A stretch of 64,000 nt of DNA, taken from NCBI GenBank assembly GCA_009809945.1, contig WTPW01000960.1, forward strand, positions 64,476-128,475, given 5' to 3'. The stretch comes from Gigaspora margarita (Eukaryota > Glomeromycota > Glomeromycetes > Diversisporales > Gigasporaceae). The notes beneath the pieces are model-generated. The model was not told the DNA's origin. It saw only the letters and a program-made list of their open reading frames with translations, and did not search any database. Shown piece by piece: positions 10,638-23,056 of the stretch (the stretch's first letter is position 1; each line of letters begins with the position of its first letter). A program made the translations under genes and the position numbers.

Positions 10638-11394
10638 CATTCAGAAATTGTGAAAGCTAGGTTAATGCTCTTGCAAAATGCCAAAAAAGTCGCAATATAT
10701 CGAAAAAGTCTGAGTTGGTTTTCTTGCAAAGTGCTAGAAAGTAAGGGTTCTTTTCTTCCAAAGTGCCAAAATAAAATAAATTAATAAAAAAAAAAAACAA
10801 AAACAAAATATATCAAACGAAAAAATAAATAAAGTCCTAACTAAATCTTTATTTCTTTAAAGAAGCATTTTTGGAAATGCCAAAAAAATTAGTTGTATTC
10901 TTGCAAAGTGTCAGATGTTTGGGTTGGCTTGCGCAAGGTTTCAAAAAGTTGTTTGTCTTCTTGCAAAGGTGTTCTTGTAAAGTGCCAAAATAAAAATAAA
11001 ATAAAAAATAAATAANCATTCAGAAATTGTGAAAGCTAGGTTAATGCTCTTGCAAAATGCCAAAAAAGTCGCAATATATCGAAAAAGTCTGAGTTGGTTT
11101 TCTTGCAAAGTGCTAGAAAGTAAGGGTTCTTTTCTTCCAAAGTGCCAAAATAAAATAAATTAATAAAAAAAAAAAACAAAAACAAAATATATCAAACGAA
11201 AAAATAAATAAAGTCCTAACTAAATCTTTATTTCTTTAAAGAAGCATTTTTGGAAATGCCAAAAAAATTAGTTGTATTCTTGCAAAGTGTCAGATGTTTG
11301 GGTTGGCTTGCGCAAGGTTTCAAAAAGTTGTTTGTCTTCTTGCAAAGGTGTTCTTGTAAAGTGCCAAAATAAAAATAAAATAAAAAATAAATAA
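10638..11394. repeat. Exact 378-bp duplication joined by a single N
   Basis: 10638-11015 and 11017-11394 appear identical, separated only by N at 11016. Because the two copies do not differ while neighbouring repeats do, this is more likely an assembly or scaffolding overlap than a biological tandem duplication. Confidence 0.8.
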
Positions 11395-11693
11395 ATAAAA
11401 AAAAAATAAAAAAAACAAAATGAAAACAAAAAAAATGAAATGAAAACAAAAATGAAATGAAAGCAAAAAGCGAAAAAAAAACAAAATAGAAGATCTAATT
11501 ATAAACAAAAAGATCTAATCTGATCTTGTAGTACAGAATTTGAACTTCATTGAACTATTTCAAAAAATTAGTCCAATGCAATCCAGATTACTGATTGGGT
11601 TGGTTTGTACAAGGTTTCGAAAAGTTGTTTGTTTTCTTGCAAAGATGTTCTTGTAAAGTGCCAAAATAAAAATAAAATAAAAAATAAATAATA

Positions 11694-12298
11694 TGAAAAC
11701 AAAAAAAATAAAATAAAAACAAAGAAACGAAATAAAAACAAAAAAGTGAATCTGATCTTGTAGTACAGAATTCGAACTATTTTGAATAATTAGTTCAATG
11801 CGTAATTCAGGTTATACTGATCTACTGATCCTAGCTTGATTAAAGAGGATCGAAATATTTCGTTATAATTTTCAAAATTTCTTACGAAATATACTGAAAT
11901 TTGATATTTAAAAATATTTCGTTATATATTAAGAAATATTTTGCTTTTATTACGGTTCGTAAGATCTTACGTAAAATTATACTATTATAAATTTGCTGAT
12001 GGAAAACAAAAAAAATAAAATAAAAACAAAGAAACGAAATGAAAACAAAAAAGCAAATCTGATCTTGTAGTACAGAATTTGAACTATTTTGAATAATTAG
12101 GCCAATGCGTAATCAGGTTACACTAATCTACTAATCCTAGCTTGGTTTAAAGAGGATCGAAATATTTTGCTATAATTTTTGAAATTTCTTATGAAATATA
12201 CCGAAATTTGATATTTCGTTATATATTACGAAATATTTTGCTTATATTACAGTTCGTAAGATCTTACATAAGATTATGCTATTATAAATTTGCTGATG
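11694..12298. repeat. Diverged tandem duplication of an element terminus
   Basis: 11694-12001 and 12002-12298 are similar but not identical copies. Both contain CTGATCTTGTAGTACAGAAT, an AAGAGGATCGAAATATT segment and the element end TTTGCTGATG. Unlike the exact copy at 10638-11394, divergence shows this duplication is real and old. Confidence 0.7.
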
Positions 12299-13645
12299 AA
12301 AGTTCACTAACAAATCATCGAAAGAGCAGAAGAAAGTCATGAGAAAGTTTACCAAGTGATTTTGAAAGCAGTAAAGTTCACAAAAAAAAAATGTTGAAAG
12401 ATTAGAAGTACTTACCAATAGAGCACCGAAAGATTAATAAAAAATGCCAAAAGTCCACAAGAGAGTTTATCAAAGTCTACAAGAGAATTCACCAAAAAAT
12501 GCTGAATTTTTACAAAAGGATTTACAAAAAAAAATGCTAAAAGTCCACAGAAGAGTTCAACAAAACACTGAAATACCCAAAAAAGTTCACCAAAAAATGC
12601 TAAAAGATCCAAAGTTTATTAAGAAACACCAAAAGACCAGAGAAAAGTTTACTAACAAATCATCGAAAAAGCGAAAGAAAGTTTATGAGAAAGTTTGCTA
12701 ACAAATATTGAAAAATCAGTAAAAATTCAAAAAAAAAAAAAAACAAAAAACAAAAAATAAAAAAAAAATGTTGAAAGATACTTACCAATAGAGCCCCAAA
12801 AGATTAAAAGAAAACTTGAAAAATGCTAGAAGTCCACAAGAGGGTTTACCAAATGCCAGAAGTCTACAAGAGGGTTTACCAAATACTGAAAGTCCACAAG
12901 TGAGTTTACTAAAAAATGCTAAAAGTCCACAAGAGTGTTCACCAGAAAGTGCTGAAAGTCCACAAGAGAATTCACCAACAAACGTCAAAAGTTCACAAGA
13001 GAATTTGCCAGAAAACGCTGAGAGTCCACAAGAGAATTCACCAACAAACGCTAAAAGTCCATAAGAGGGTTAACCAGGAAATGCCAAAAGTCTACAAGAG
13101 ATAACGTCAAATGTTCACAAAAGGATTTATCAAAAGACACTGAAATCAACAGGAGTTCACCAACAAAAGGCTGAAAAACCCAAAAAAGTCCACTGAGAAA
13201 CTCTGAAAGACCAAAAAAAAATTTACAAGAAAGTTCACCAACAAATCGCCAAAAGTCCAGAAGTAAGTTTATAAGGAAGTTCACCAACTGATTTCAGAAA
13301 ATCAGTAAAAGTTCACAAGGTTTATTAGAAAAAAAAATATTGAAAGATCAGAAGAAAGTACTTACCAATAAAGCACCGAAAGATCAAAAGAAAACTCGAA
13401 AAAAAAGAATGACGTAAAATGCTCCAAAGAACCAAAGAAGTGGGTCCCAAAAAAAAAAAAATGTTAGTATTGTTGAAAATAACAATAAACAAAATAAACA
13501 AAAAAAAAATACATGGTACTTATCTAACATGTGTTTACCGGGAGGTGAACTGACCCTGATCTGGTATCAGTACGCCAGGTGGGAGATATATCTCCCAAGG
13601 AGATGCATCTCTCGCGGAAGATGCCTATAATTTCCTTTTTTCAAA
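12290..13645. repeat. Minisatellite array 3 with conserved 3' flank
   Basis: The clearest array: 33-bp units at 12880-13070 (for example TTCACCAACAAACGTCAAAA then GTTCACAAGAGAA) encode an 11-residue period in two plus frames (SPQENSPTNAK and VHKRIHQQTLK) and in the minus strand. The tail 13320-13645 matches that of array 2 at 6310-6625. It starts directly at the CATCAGC terminus of the preceding element. No evidence for expression. Confidence 0.75.
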
Positions 13646-13649
13646 ATAT

Positions 13650-16600
13650 TATATTCAAACTAGTATTAGTAGAATCTTTCATTCAAGATTTGGTATTTTT
13701 TTTTGGCTTTTTTTATATTTTTTTAGCCCAGTTTACTAATTTTTATCTTTGATTTTTTTTGTAAATTTGTTTAAATTGGTAATATGTAAATAAGTAGATA
13801 AGATTTTTCTCAGAATGATGTTTAAGTTATTAGTAGTATAATTTTTCATAAAAGATTTGTAATTCTTTTTTTCTTTTCTTTTTTTCTTTTTTTTCTTCTA
13901 AGGTTTTCTTTTTGTTACTAACTTTTATATTTGTCTTTTATTTTTGCAAATTTATTCAAACTAGTAAGTGGGTAGAGTTTTTAGTTTAGAATATTTAAAA
14001 TTTAATAAGTTTTTTAATTTTTTGATTTATTATTTTTTTTTTTATAAGAATCAAATTAATTAAAAATTAATTGCCAGAAAGAAAAGATAAAAGAACTTCG
14101 AAAAAGGAATTATATAGTATACAAAAGGAGAACAACTAAAGCTAGTTATATATAAATTAATAAAGTTATTATAGCATATTAGTCTTGTGAAAAGATTTAT
14201 TATATATTTGTTATGCATTTGTTATACATAAATAAAGTATCATAAATAAATTTTTTTTATTTTTATTTTTATTTTTTTTTTGGTTAAAAAATATTTTTAT
14301 ACAATTGCTAATCAAATTTAATTGTGTGATTGAAACTAATCTCATAATTCACAAATCAAATTTGATTGGTCGATATAGGTTACTATAAACTAATACTTAA
14401 AATTTTAGATTTACTATTATTTATAATAAAAAAAATTTAATGACTTGTACCAACAAAACACAAAAATTTCTAAGAAAAATGTTAATAATAAACTGTAGAA
14501 AGAAATAGCAGTAAACTGAAAAATAAGATGGTACTTGTCATTTAGAAGTAAAATTTATAGAACCTGCTGACAAGCTTAGAGTTTATTACTTACTATAAAT
14601 AAAGGATGGTACTTGTTGTTTAGAGATAAAGTTATAAAATTACTTGCTGAAAAGTTCAGAGTTTATTATTTATTGAAGAGAAAGTACCTGCTCTACTCAA
14701 AAGAGTGCTACAAGTAGACAATTAATATAAGTTAAAAAAAAAATCTACATCCTTTACAACTATACAAGTGGACCTCTTGGTATCAATGACTAGTTTAAAA
14801 TTTTAACAAAAGTGGGTTTTTTGGTATGCTTCTTCAAAAGATCAACAATGTTTATTCAAATTGAAAAGATACCTACTAGATTGGATTCCAGAAAACAAAG
14901 AATAATACATAGAGTTTTTTTGAAGAAACCACAAGTTAGAATTTTTGCTAGAATTTTCTAGCATATTTGTTTTATTTTTTTTAAATTTTGTCTTATTAAG
15001 TTTTTTTTTTCTTTTTTTTTCTTTTTTTTCTTTTTTCTTTTTTTTCAATTATATGCTTGGTAAATATATCAAGTTTGCTTTTTAATTCTTGGCTTTCTTT
15101 TCTTTTTTTATTTTAATTTGGTATGATTTTGGTATTCACATAGGTTTTGTAGCTTTCTACAATTTTTTTTATTTTCTTTTTATACTTTTGTAAATCTGTT
15201 TTTTCATAGTGATATAAATTTTTTTTAATTTCTTATTCTAGAGGCTAGAGAAAGAAGATTAAAAAAAGGTTAGCAATCTTGATAGATCTAACAACTGCAA
15301 TTAGTGAACTAAAAGCAGAACTATAAAGTAAGTAAGAATCTTTAGAGAGAAATTAGTTGTTGTAGCAGGTTGCTCATAGGGCTATGCCATAGTATTATCT
15401 GTGTAAGTTTTTATAATAAATGGTAAACATATTAGACAGTTAGATTAGATCTACATATGTACTAATAAATATAAACCAAAAAAATAAAAACAGGATTGCT
15501 AAAAGTTAAAAAAAATAAAATAAAAAAATAAAAAAATTTAATTTTTAATATTAATATTTTTTTAATATAATGCATTACTAGGTGCATTTATGTACCAAAA
15601 CTTTAATAGTATACTAATAGTATACTACTAAATTTATATATGCACTAGCAACTCTAGTTATAAGGCTAGCTATAAGGCTTATAAATTTTATAAGAAATAT
15701 TAAAATAAAAAAGTATTATATAATAATAGTATTGTAATTATATAATGAACAATTGTTAAATAAAATTAAAAATCAGTTTGATATTAGAGCCAGAACTAAA
15801 AATAAGGATCCTAGACATCTCTCAGATAGGTTATAACCAAGGTTGTCATGTTTACTATGTTTGTTCTATTGGCTTCTAATTCTATTCACTTTTTTTATTT
15901 TTTTATTGTAAATTTTTAGTATTAAATTTTACTAATTAAATATAAAAATATTTTAAATTTATTATTTTATTAATGGTCTAATAATATAAATTTAAATAAT
16001 TGCAAATTATTAATAAAAAAAAATTTTTTTTATATAAAGACAAAAAATCAAGCTTTTGTTCTATTGTTTTTTTTGCCAACACTGGTTATAACTGGGTTTT
16101 GGCCAATGTTAATTTAATTTGCTAAAAATAACAAAACTATTTTTTTTTTTAATCAAGTAATCAAAATTAAATAAACTTTTTTTATTAAATATACCTTATT
16201 AAAAGCTTTATTTATAAAAAAGTTCATTTAAACTGGATTACTAGATACCAAGATAATTGTCAAACCCTGTTTTTTTTTGCTTAAATTTCAGATATTTTTG
16301 TTGAAACATATAACATATGATCTTTGTATTAGATATTCAGATTTTTAAAATAGGATTTGATTATTTTTTTATTAGTATTAACAGTTAGAAATTGTTTTTT
16401 TTTTGTTTCAAAGTATTTGTTTTGGGACTTAGAAATTTATTCAAGATATTAGGGCATTAGAGCAATTCACATGGAAATTTAGTAGTATTTTTTATATTAA
16501 CGAGAATACAACTAGCCTTATCTGCAACTTTTGGTTACTTATTTAAGTAGCCATCTGAAGGTTCTATACTAGCTATTATACTTGCAATCCATATACTAAT

Positions 16601-17500
16601 ATTGTTTATTTAAATCTTCTGATTTTTATTCCTTTTGCCAACCTATTCTGTATCACCAAAATACAATAGTATTCCAGATTCTTTTCTATATCTTTAGAAC
16701 CTAGCCAAATATAATCTCAAAAAATATATTTTCTGGTTCTTTACAAATATTGTATTCTTTAATATTAAAATATCTCAAATTGGCAAATATATGATTAAAA
16801 TATAAGGAATATAGTAGTTTAATAAATTATAATACAACAATTTTAATTGATGAGACCTATCTTATAACTATTATAATAATTGCTTATAAGTTTGCAAATA
16901 TATATCTTGTTTATAATAATCATTTAATATATATAATATATACTTTTTTTTTTTTTGTAAAGCATTTTTTGTAAAGCATTTTTGTTAAAAGATTATTTAG
17001 TGTTGATCAATTCCTATTCTATTTAAGGTATTAATTGAAATCTTTGTACATATATATAGAAAGAACTTTTTTTTTTTACATAAAAGATTGGAATAAAATT
17101 GGAATATGCGGTGCATTTTATAAAAACAAACCTTATTTGTGGTATCATAACAATTAAATATTAGAGACTTTTTGTGTAATAATAGCAAGTTTATTGTATT
17201 TTGTAATTGAAATCAATATTTATATGACATGTAAAGATATATGCTTCTTTAGATTTATTAAATGTACAATTTTAATAGCACAAGATCACAAGAAAATTAG
17301 GACCCCAGACATTTCTCATAGAGGTCATAACTGATCTGCATGAATTTAGACATTTTTGCTACCTCTAAAATCAAGTGAATTTGCTAAAAGTTAGATTATT
17401 ACATATAAATTTTATAGTAATTTGCTAAAAACTAAATTATCACATCTATTTTTATAAATCAAAATAATATATGTATTTTTGATTGCTGAATAAATTTTCT
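13650..17500. other. Gene-free AT-rich stretch
   Basis: No coding region stands out. It holds long T and A runs, a near-direct repeat of GGATGGTACTTGT...TAGA about 14525-14690, and a short phrase (GGATCCTAGACATCTCTCAGATAGG near 15805) that recurs diverged near 17300 and, inverted, near 19220. The phrase suggests a dispersed repeat with edges I cannot place. Confidence 0.5.
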
Positions 17501-17502
17501 TA

Positions 17503-18995
17503 GAGCACTTTGTTAGAATCAATTAGTAAAATTTTGNNNNNNNNNNNNNNNNNNNNNNNNNNNNNNNNNNNNNNNNNNNNNNNNNNNNNNNNNNNNNNNN
17601 NNNNNNNNNNNNNNNNNNNNNNNNNNNNNNNNNNNNNNNNNNNNNNNNNNNNNNNNNNNNNNNNNNNNNNNNNNNNNNNNNNNNNNNNNNNNNNNNNNNN
17701 NNNNNNNNNNNNNNNNNNNNNNNNNNNNNNNNNNNNNNNNNNNNNNNNNNNNNNNNNNNNNNNNNNNNNNNNNNNNNNNNNNNNNNNNNNNNNNNNNNNN
17801 NNNNNNNNNNNNNNNNNNNNNNNNNNNNNNNNNNNNNNNNNNNNNNNNNNNNNNNNNNNNNNNNNNNNNNNNNNNNNNNNNNNNNNNNNNNNNNNNNNNN
17901 NNNNNNNNNNNNNNNNNNNNNNNNNNNNNNNNNNNNNNNNNNNNNNNNNNNNNNNNNNNNNNNNNNNNNNNNNNNNNNNNNNNNNNNNNNNNNNNNNNNN
18001 NNNNNNNNNNNNNNNNNNNNNNNNNNNNNNNNNNNNNNNNNNNNNNNNNNNNNNNNNNNNNNNNNNNNNNNNNNNNNNNNNNNNNNNNNNNNNNNNNNNN
18101 NNNNNNNNNNNNNNNNNNNNNNNNNNNNNNNNNNNNNNNNNNNNNNNNNNNNNNNNNNNNNNNNNNNNNNNNNNNNNNNNNNNNNNNNNNNNNNNNNNNN
18201 NNNNNNNNNNNNNNNNNNNNNNNNNNNNNNNNNNNNNNNNNNNNNNNNNNNNNNNNNNNNNNNNNNNNNNNNNNNNNNNNNNNNNNNNNNNNNNNNNNNN
18301 NNNNNNNNNNNNNNNNNNNNNNNNNNNNNNNNNNNNNNNNNNNNNNNNNNNNNNNNNNNNNNNNNNNNNNNNNNNNNNNNNNNNNNNNNNNNNNNNNNNN
18401 NNNNNNNNNNNNNNNNNNNNNNNNNNNNNNNNNNNNNNNNNNNNNNNNNNNNNNNNNNNNNNNNNNNNNNNNNNNNNNNNNNNNNNNNNNNNNNNNNNNN
18501 NNNNNNNNNNNNNNNNNNNNNNNNCTCTAAGAAAACTTGTTCAGCACATAAAAATACATTATTTCGGCATATTTACTTTTATATTTCTTGAAAATTTAAG
18601 AGAAGATGCTTAATTTTAGATTTTTGATCAAAAAATCCAAAATTAAGCATCTCTCTTAAATTTTCTAGAAATATAAAAGTAAATATACTATAATAATGTA
18701 TTTTTATGTGCTGAACAAGTTTTTTTAGAGCACTTTGTTAGAATCAATTAGTAAAATTTTGTGAATTATAATATTTTATATAATTTTATTAATAAAAATA
18801 CTAAAAAATTCTATGATTCACAAATTTTTACTAATTGATTCTAAAAAAGTGCTCTAAGAAAACTTGTTTAGCACATAAAATATATTATTCTGGCATATTT
18901 ACTTTTATATTTCTTGAAAATTTAAGAGAAGATGCTTAATTTTGGATTTTTGATCAAAAAAATTCAAAATTAAGCATTTTAAATTTTTAAAAATT
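17503..18995. repeat. Alternating palindromic repeat array (contains gap)
   Basis: Starting with AGAGCACTTTGTTAGAATCA at 17503 and continuing after the gap, the sequence folds around centres near 18625, 18790 and 18950. CTCTAAGAAAACTTGTTCAG occurs at 18525 and, nearly identical, at 18852, giving a period of about 327 bp; the inverted form lies at 18708-18735. Each centre is a near-perfect palindrome. Same design as 1-450. The array presumably continues through the unresolved bases. Confidence 0.8.
17537..18524. other. Assembly gap (988 N)
   Basis: Run of N lying inside the palindromic array; the bases on both sides belong to that array. Any open frame across it is meaningless. Confidence 0.99.
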
Positions 18996-19774
18996 ATATA
19001 GTAGTAGTACAAAAAATGAGATAGCTTATTTTTGGGTATGATTCTTGCAAAATGTAGATAATTTGCTAAAAATAAAATATAACATGTATAAAATAGCTGT
19101 AATTTGCCAAAATGCTTTATAAACCTTTTTTAAAATTAACCTCAATTTGCTAAAACTTAAATTTGGACCTTAGACCAACTTTTCTGCAATTTGCTAAAAA
19201 AAAAATATGATATATATCAGAGATGTCCGGGGTCCTAGAAAATTAATAATAAGTATCTATAAACCTAACAAAAAAGCAAAATTGGTACTTTAACTAATCA
19301 AATAAAAACTTAGCCTGCCACTCAATAAAAAAAAATGCAATTAAAAAATTTTTAGAAAAAAAAATCTACTATAATGTATAGTCTAGTACAAAAAGTTCTG
19401 TACCTCAAGCTCTAAAATTAATATTGTCTATATATAAAAGTTTTTTAATTTTAACAATTTATTTATAATTTTTTTAACCAAGTAAGGTAGGTTCTGAGCT
19501 ATTTTTTGACATATTTTTTTGCTACTTTTTTATAAATATTTTGTTGAGCAATAAATTTTTATAATAATTTAATTAAATTAAAAAAAATAGATTTTTTTAA
19601 AAATTTTTGATCTTAGACATTTTTGCAAGCTATATGTAGTATAATGGGTTGTACTATGCAAGTGCATAGCCATGCATATACTAAATATATGGTTAAAATT
19701 TTAGCTTAATTGGATCAGTAGTTGTCAAATAATTATTTTTAAGTTTAATGGTCAATTTACTATATAGTACAAAG

Positions 19775-20516
19775 TAGGAATGTTAAGTGGTTCATTCAGT
19801 TCAGTTTCGGTCCTGTCCCATAAAGTTCAAAGAAAAAAATGAACTGAACTGAAGTTTATAAACTTCAGTTCAATTTTAAAGTTTAAACTTGAGTTCATAA
19901 ACTTAAAGTATGAACTTGAGGTTAACTTTGAAGTTCAAACTCTAGTTCATGAACCTAAGTTCACTAGAGCTATTATCCGGTAAGAAATAATTATCCAGGC
20001 AGGTCAGATATTGTCTGACCTGCCTGGATAATTATTTTTTTACTTAGTCATGATAAATGTTAGATTTATAGTTGCTAGATGAAACCTCGAAGTTTCATGC
20101 TAATAAAACTACATATGTACTAACAAATTAAGATTGCATCATAACTTGCTGTACAATAGAATCATATGACTTTGCTGTAACTTTGGTTGACAAAATGTTT
20201 TTCTAAACATGCATAATATATATGTACGTACGTTCGTACAAAGATTCGACATGCCGTATTACAAATTATATTTAATTTACTGATAATTTCTTTATCGTGC
20301 GCATTACGATTTTGTTATAACCGGGTTCATATAAACTGAGTTTTCAAACCAGTTTTATAAGTTAAGTTTATAAATTGGGTTTATAAATCAGGTTTATAAA
20401 CTAGATTATAAAACTGGTTCAAGAACTTGTCGTTAATTTTTCTTTGAATGAATGGCTAAAAAGAGTAGTTTGAACCAGGTTCAGACCCGGTTCATTTGAA
20501 CAACTTAACATCCCTA
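19775..20516. mobile_element. hAT-type MITE (TSD GTACAAAG)
   Basis: Ends TAGGAATGTTAAGTGGTTCA and, complemented, TAGGGATGTTAAGTTGTTCA; exact 8-bp duplication GTACAAAG at 19767-19774 and 20517-20524. A relative lies at 47437-48102. The interior is built of GTTCA/TGAAC-rich inverted words. Eight-bp duplication and TA(G)GG-type ends are the hAT signature. Non-coding. Confidence 0.85.
19985..20037. repeat. Perfect 24-bp-arm hairpin
   Basis: Arms 19985-20008 and 20014-20037 are exact reverse complements around the loop TATTG; the core is CCAGGCAGGTCAGA / TCTGACCTGCCTGG. It sits inside the hAT-type MITE and has higher GC than its surroundings. It may be a tiny palindromic insertion or a small-RNA-like hairpin. 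Confidence 0.85.
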
Positions 20517-20969
20517 GTACAAAGTTGTACAAAATTATATAGAAATTTTTGTACAACTTTTGTACTATATAGTAAATTGACCATTAAAATTTAAAAATTT
20601 ATTTCTTGACAACTACTAATCCAATTAAGCTAAAATTTTAACCATATATTTAGTATATGCATAGCTATGCACTTGCATAGTACAATCCCTGTTATACTGC
20701 ATATAGCTTGCAAAAATGCCTAAAATCTAAAATTTTAAAAAAATCTATTTTTTTTTTAATTTAATTAAATTATTATAAAAATTTTATTGCTCAACAAAAT
20801 ATTTAAAAAAAAGCAACAAAAAATATATTAAAAGATAGCTCAAAAACTATCTTACTTGGTATAAAAAAATTATAAATAAATTGTTAAAATTAAAAAACTT
20901 TTATAAACAACACTAATTTTAGAACTTGAAATACAGAACTTTTTGTACCAGACCATAATATAAAAAAAG

Positions 20970-21940
20970 ACTCTTTAATTTCGTAATCATAAGAAGCAAG
21001 AATTGATTTGTATTGAAGTTTTTGAGAATAAAAAAAAAAAATAAAACCTGTATATCTAAAAAAAATGTGACCCATTTTTATATAATACAATATTTTGATT
21101 AGTTAATCAGCGAACTCATAAAAATCTGTCATATTAGATACCAATACAAATTTGAATTTCATAATGTATCGCATACTTCAATAAAATATTAGAAATAGAA
21201 TTAATTTATTTGTAGCCATACTATTAATATATAAAAAATTTGTAACTATATAGGTTAGAATTAAAATTAGATTTATATTAGAATTTTATTAAAAATAGAG
21301 TTAGGATTAGGATTAGAGTTAGGGTTTTTGGCAGAGTTAGTGTAAAATTGCAAGAAGAGCATTTTATTTAGTAACACAACAGGGGTTATCCTAGTAAAAT
21401 TTTGATATATAATATAGGCTACATGTAGCCAGAGCTATATATAAATAATTTCTTAAAAATAAAAACTCATAAAAAAAGTCTATCACACAAAAATTTAGAA
21501 AAAATTTTTATTATTTTCAAAACAACTTAGCTAGCTAACCAAATGCTATACGTAATGTATAAATATTTAAATCAGTGCATAATGGTTAAAAAGCTTATTG
21601 TAAATAAAATTATAATAAATCAAAATTTTTTATAAATAAATATTCCTTGAATAGATACCAGATAAATGTCCAGAAATGGTCTGTCTCTAGTTCTAGAATT
21701 GTTGCATGATTAATATTATGAAAATCATATATTTAAGATGTAACAATTTAACACATATCACTGATAAGTATGAAATGACCAATAGGAAAAAATGTAAGTT
21801 TTTTGAAACTTTATAATTTTTACCAAATGTAATTTTACAAATATTATAGGCTTTAATATAGTGATTTGATGGTGTGTTAATTAAACAAAAATAGAAATTA
21901 GCTTTGTTATATTGTTAAACATACTATATTTTATAGCAAA
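20970..21940. other. Gene-free stretch with TTAGGG-like tract
   Basis: No gene supported. 21299-21340 holds degenerate TTAGGATTAGGATTAGAGTTAGGG units. 21735-21940 is repeated, diverged, at 24035-24270 (shared phrases ACAAATATTATAGGCTT and ATATTGTTAAACATACT), showing a direct repeat on both sides of the hAT-type stack. Confidence 0.6.
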
Positions 21941-22071
21941 ACCCAGGTTGTACATAGAGTTGGGCAACAAAATAAAACCTCTCCAAAACTAGTTTCAGTT
22001 TCAGTATAATCCGAAACTAGTTTCAGATTTTTAAAAAAATCTGAAACCCCCGAAACCTGAAACTTTGAAAC

Positions 22072-22454
22072 TAGAGGTCTAACTTAATGAATACTATTCA
22101 CTGAATATTTACTGAATATTTGAATATTCGAATATATAATTTTTTTACTAAATGAATATTCAAATTTTTAAAATTTTACTGAATACATTCATTGAATATT
22201 CATTGAATATATATATATATATATATATATAATTTTATAATTTTATTTTATTTTTAATAATTTATTTGCAATTTTATTGGCTAATTTAAGTGGGATATTA
22301 TATAATTTTTTAAAATTGAAATATATTTAATATTCAATGAACATTTAGTGAATATTCATTGAATATTTTCAAAATTTTTGAACAATATTTGAATAAAAAA
22401 ATATTGAACAAATGAATATTCGAATGCTTATTTTTTGAACAAGTCAGATCTCTA
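22072..22454. mobile_element. Nested hAT-type MITE (TSD TTTGAAAC)
   Basis: Ends TAGAGGTCTAACTTAAT and, complemented, TAGAGATCTGACTTGTT; exact 8-bp TTTGAAAC at 22064-22071 and 22455-22462. The interior is made of GAATATTC-type words and an (AT) run at 22206-22230. Inserted into 21955-23402. Confidence 0.85.
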
Positions 22455-22854
22455 TTTGAAACTATAATCTGAAACTCCTCGAAACTTTATTTCAAAATTT
22501 TAAAAATTTATAACATATAATTTATATATAATTTATAATATATTGATTTATTATTTAATAAATAATAAATAAAATTTTAATAAATAAAAATATAATAAGA
22601 AATATATTTATAAATAAATAAATAATAAAATACATAAGTAAATATCTCAAATTATATATATTTGAGATAAAAAAACCTTAATTAAGGAAAAATCTCAATA
22701 TATACAATATAAACTTAATCTAAAGCTGATTTAATATTTTGTAAAATGATGTATTAAATGGATCTTTTTGTAAATGAAATTCTCTAAATTGAGCCATAAA
22801 TATATTTCCTGACTCTTTTTTAGAATGATTATATTTTTTTAACTATACTGCAAT

Positions 22855-23056
22855 TAGAGTTCCTCAAACTCCAATCAAATCAAATATTAGGTATATTTGA
22901 ATTTGATAAGATCAAATAAACCTTGATTTGAATTTGATTTGAATTAAAATTCTGTATTTGAATTTGATTTGATTTGTAAAATTTATAAATTTTTTAAATT
23001 AAATCAAAAATTCAAATATTTGATCAAATCAAATCAAGTCAAATTGTGGAACCTTA
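22855..23056. mobile_element. Nested hAT-type MITE (TSD ACTGCAAT)
   Basis: Ends TAGAGTTCCTCAAACTCC and, complemented, TAAGGTTCCACAATTTGA; exact 8-bp ACTGCAAT at 22847-22854 and 23057-23064. The interior consists of AAATCAAAT/ATTTGATTT words forming an inverted repeat. 202 bp, non-coding. Confidence 0.85.

Larger units (their letters stand above)
9606..12298. mobile_element. TIR element with CATCAGC ends and duplicated right terminus
   Basis: Left end CATCAGCGAATTATTTATAC and complemented right end CATCAGCAAATTTATAATAG. The inner sequence next to the ends is rich in TTACGTAAGAT(A/C)TTACGG words on both sides. The right end occurs twice (ending 12001 and 12298) because the last ~300 bp are tandemly duplicated. 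The interior carries a repeat around TTGCAAAGTGC(C/T)AGA and low-complexity A-rich DNA; no transposase. A relative lies at 39799-41959. Target duplication not resolved. Confidence 0.6.
19371..20960. mobile_element. Large foldback element split by a later insertion
   Basis: Left arm 19371-19774 and right arm from 20517 to about 20960 are inverted copies of each other over roughly 400 bp; for example AGTACAAAAAGTTCTGTACC near 19403 pairs with the complement near 20940. Deleting the hAT-type element at 19775-20516 and one target copy restores a continuous palindrome centred near 20540. Transcripts would form a long dsRNA stem. No coding content. Confidence 0.8.

Noticed and set aside
14842-15048. 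Lys-rich minus frame
   Set aside because: Poly-T/CTTTT tract on the plus strand; no conserved feature.
17510-18613. Long open frame across the first N-run, and a similar one at 45444-46064
   Set aside because: The frames are open only because N codons contain no stops; real residues at the ends are repeat sequence.
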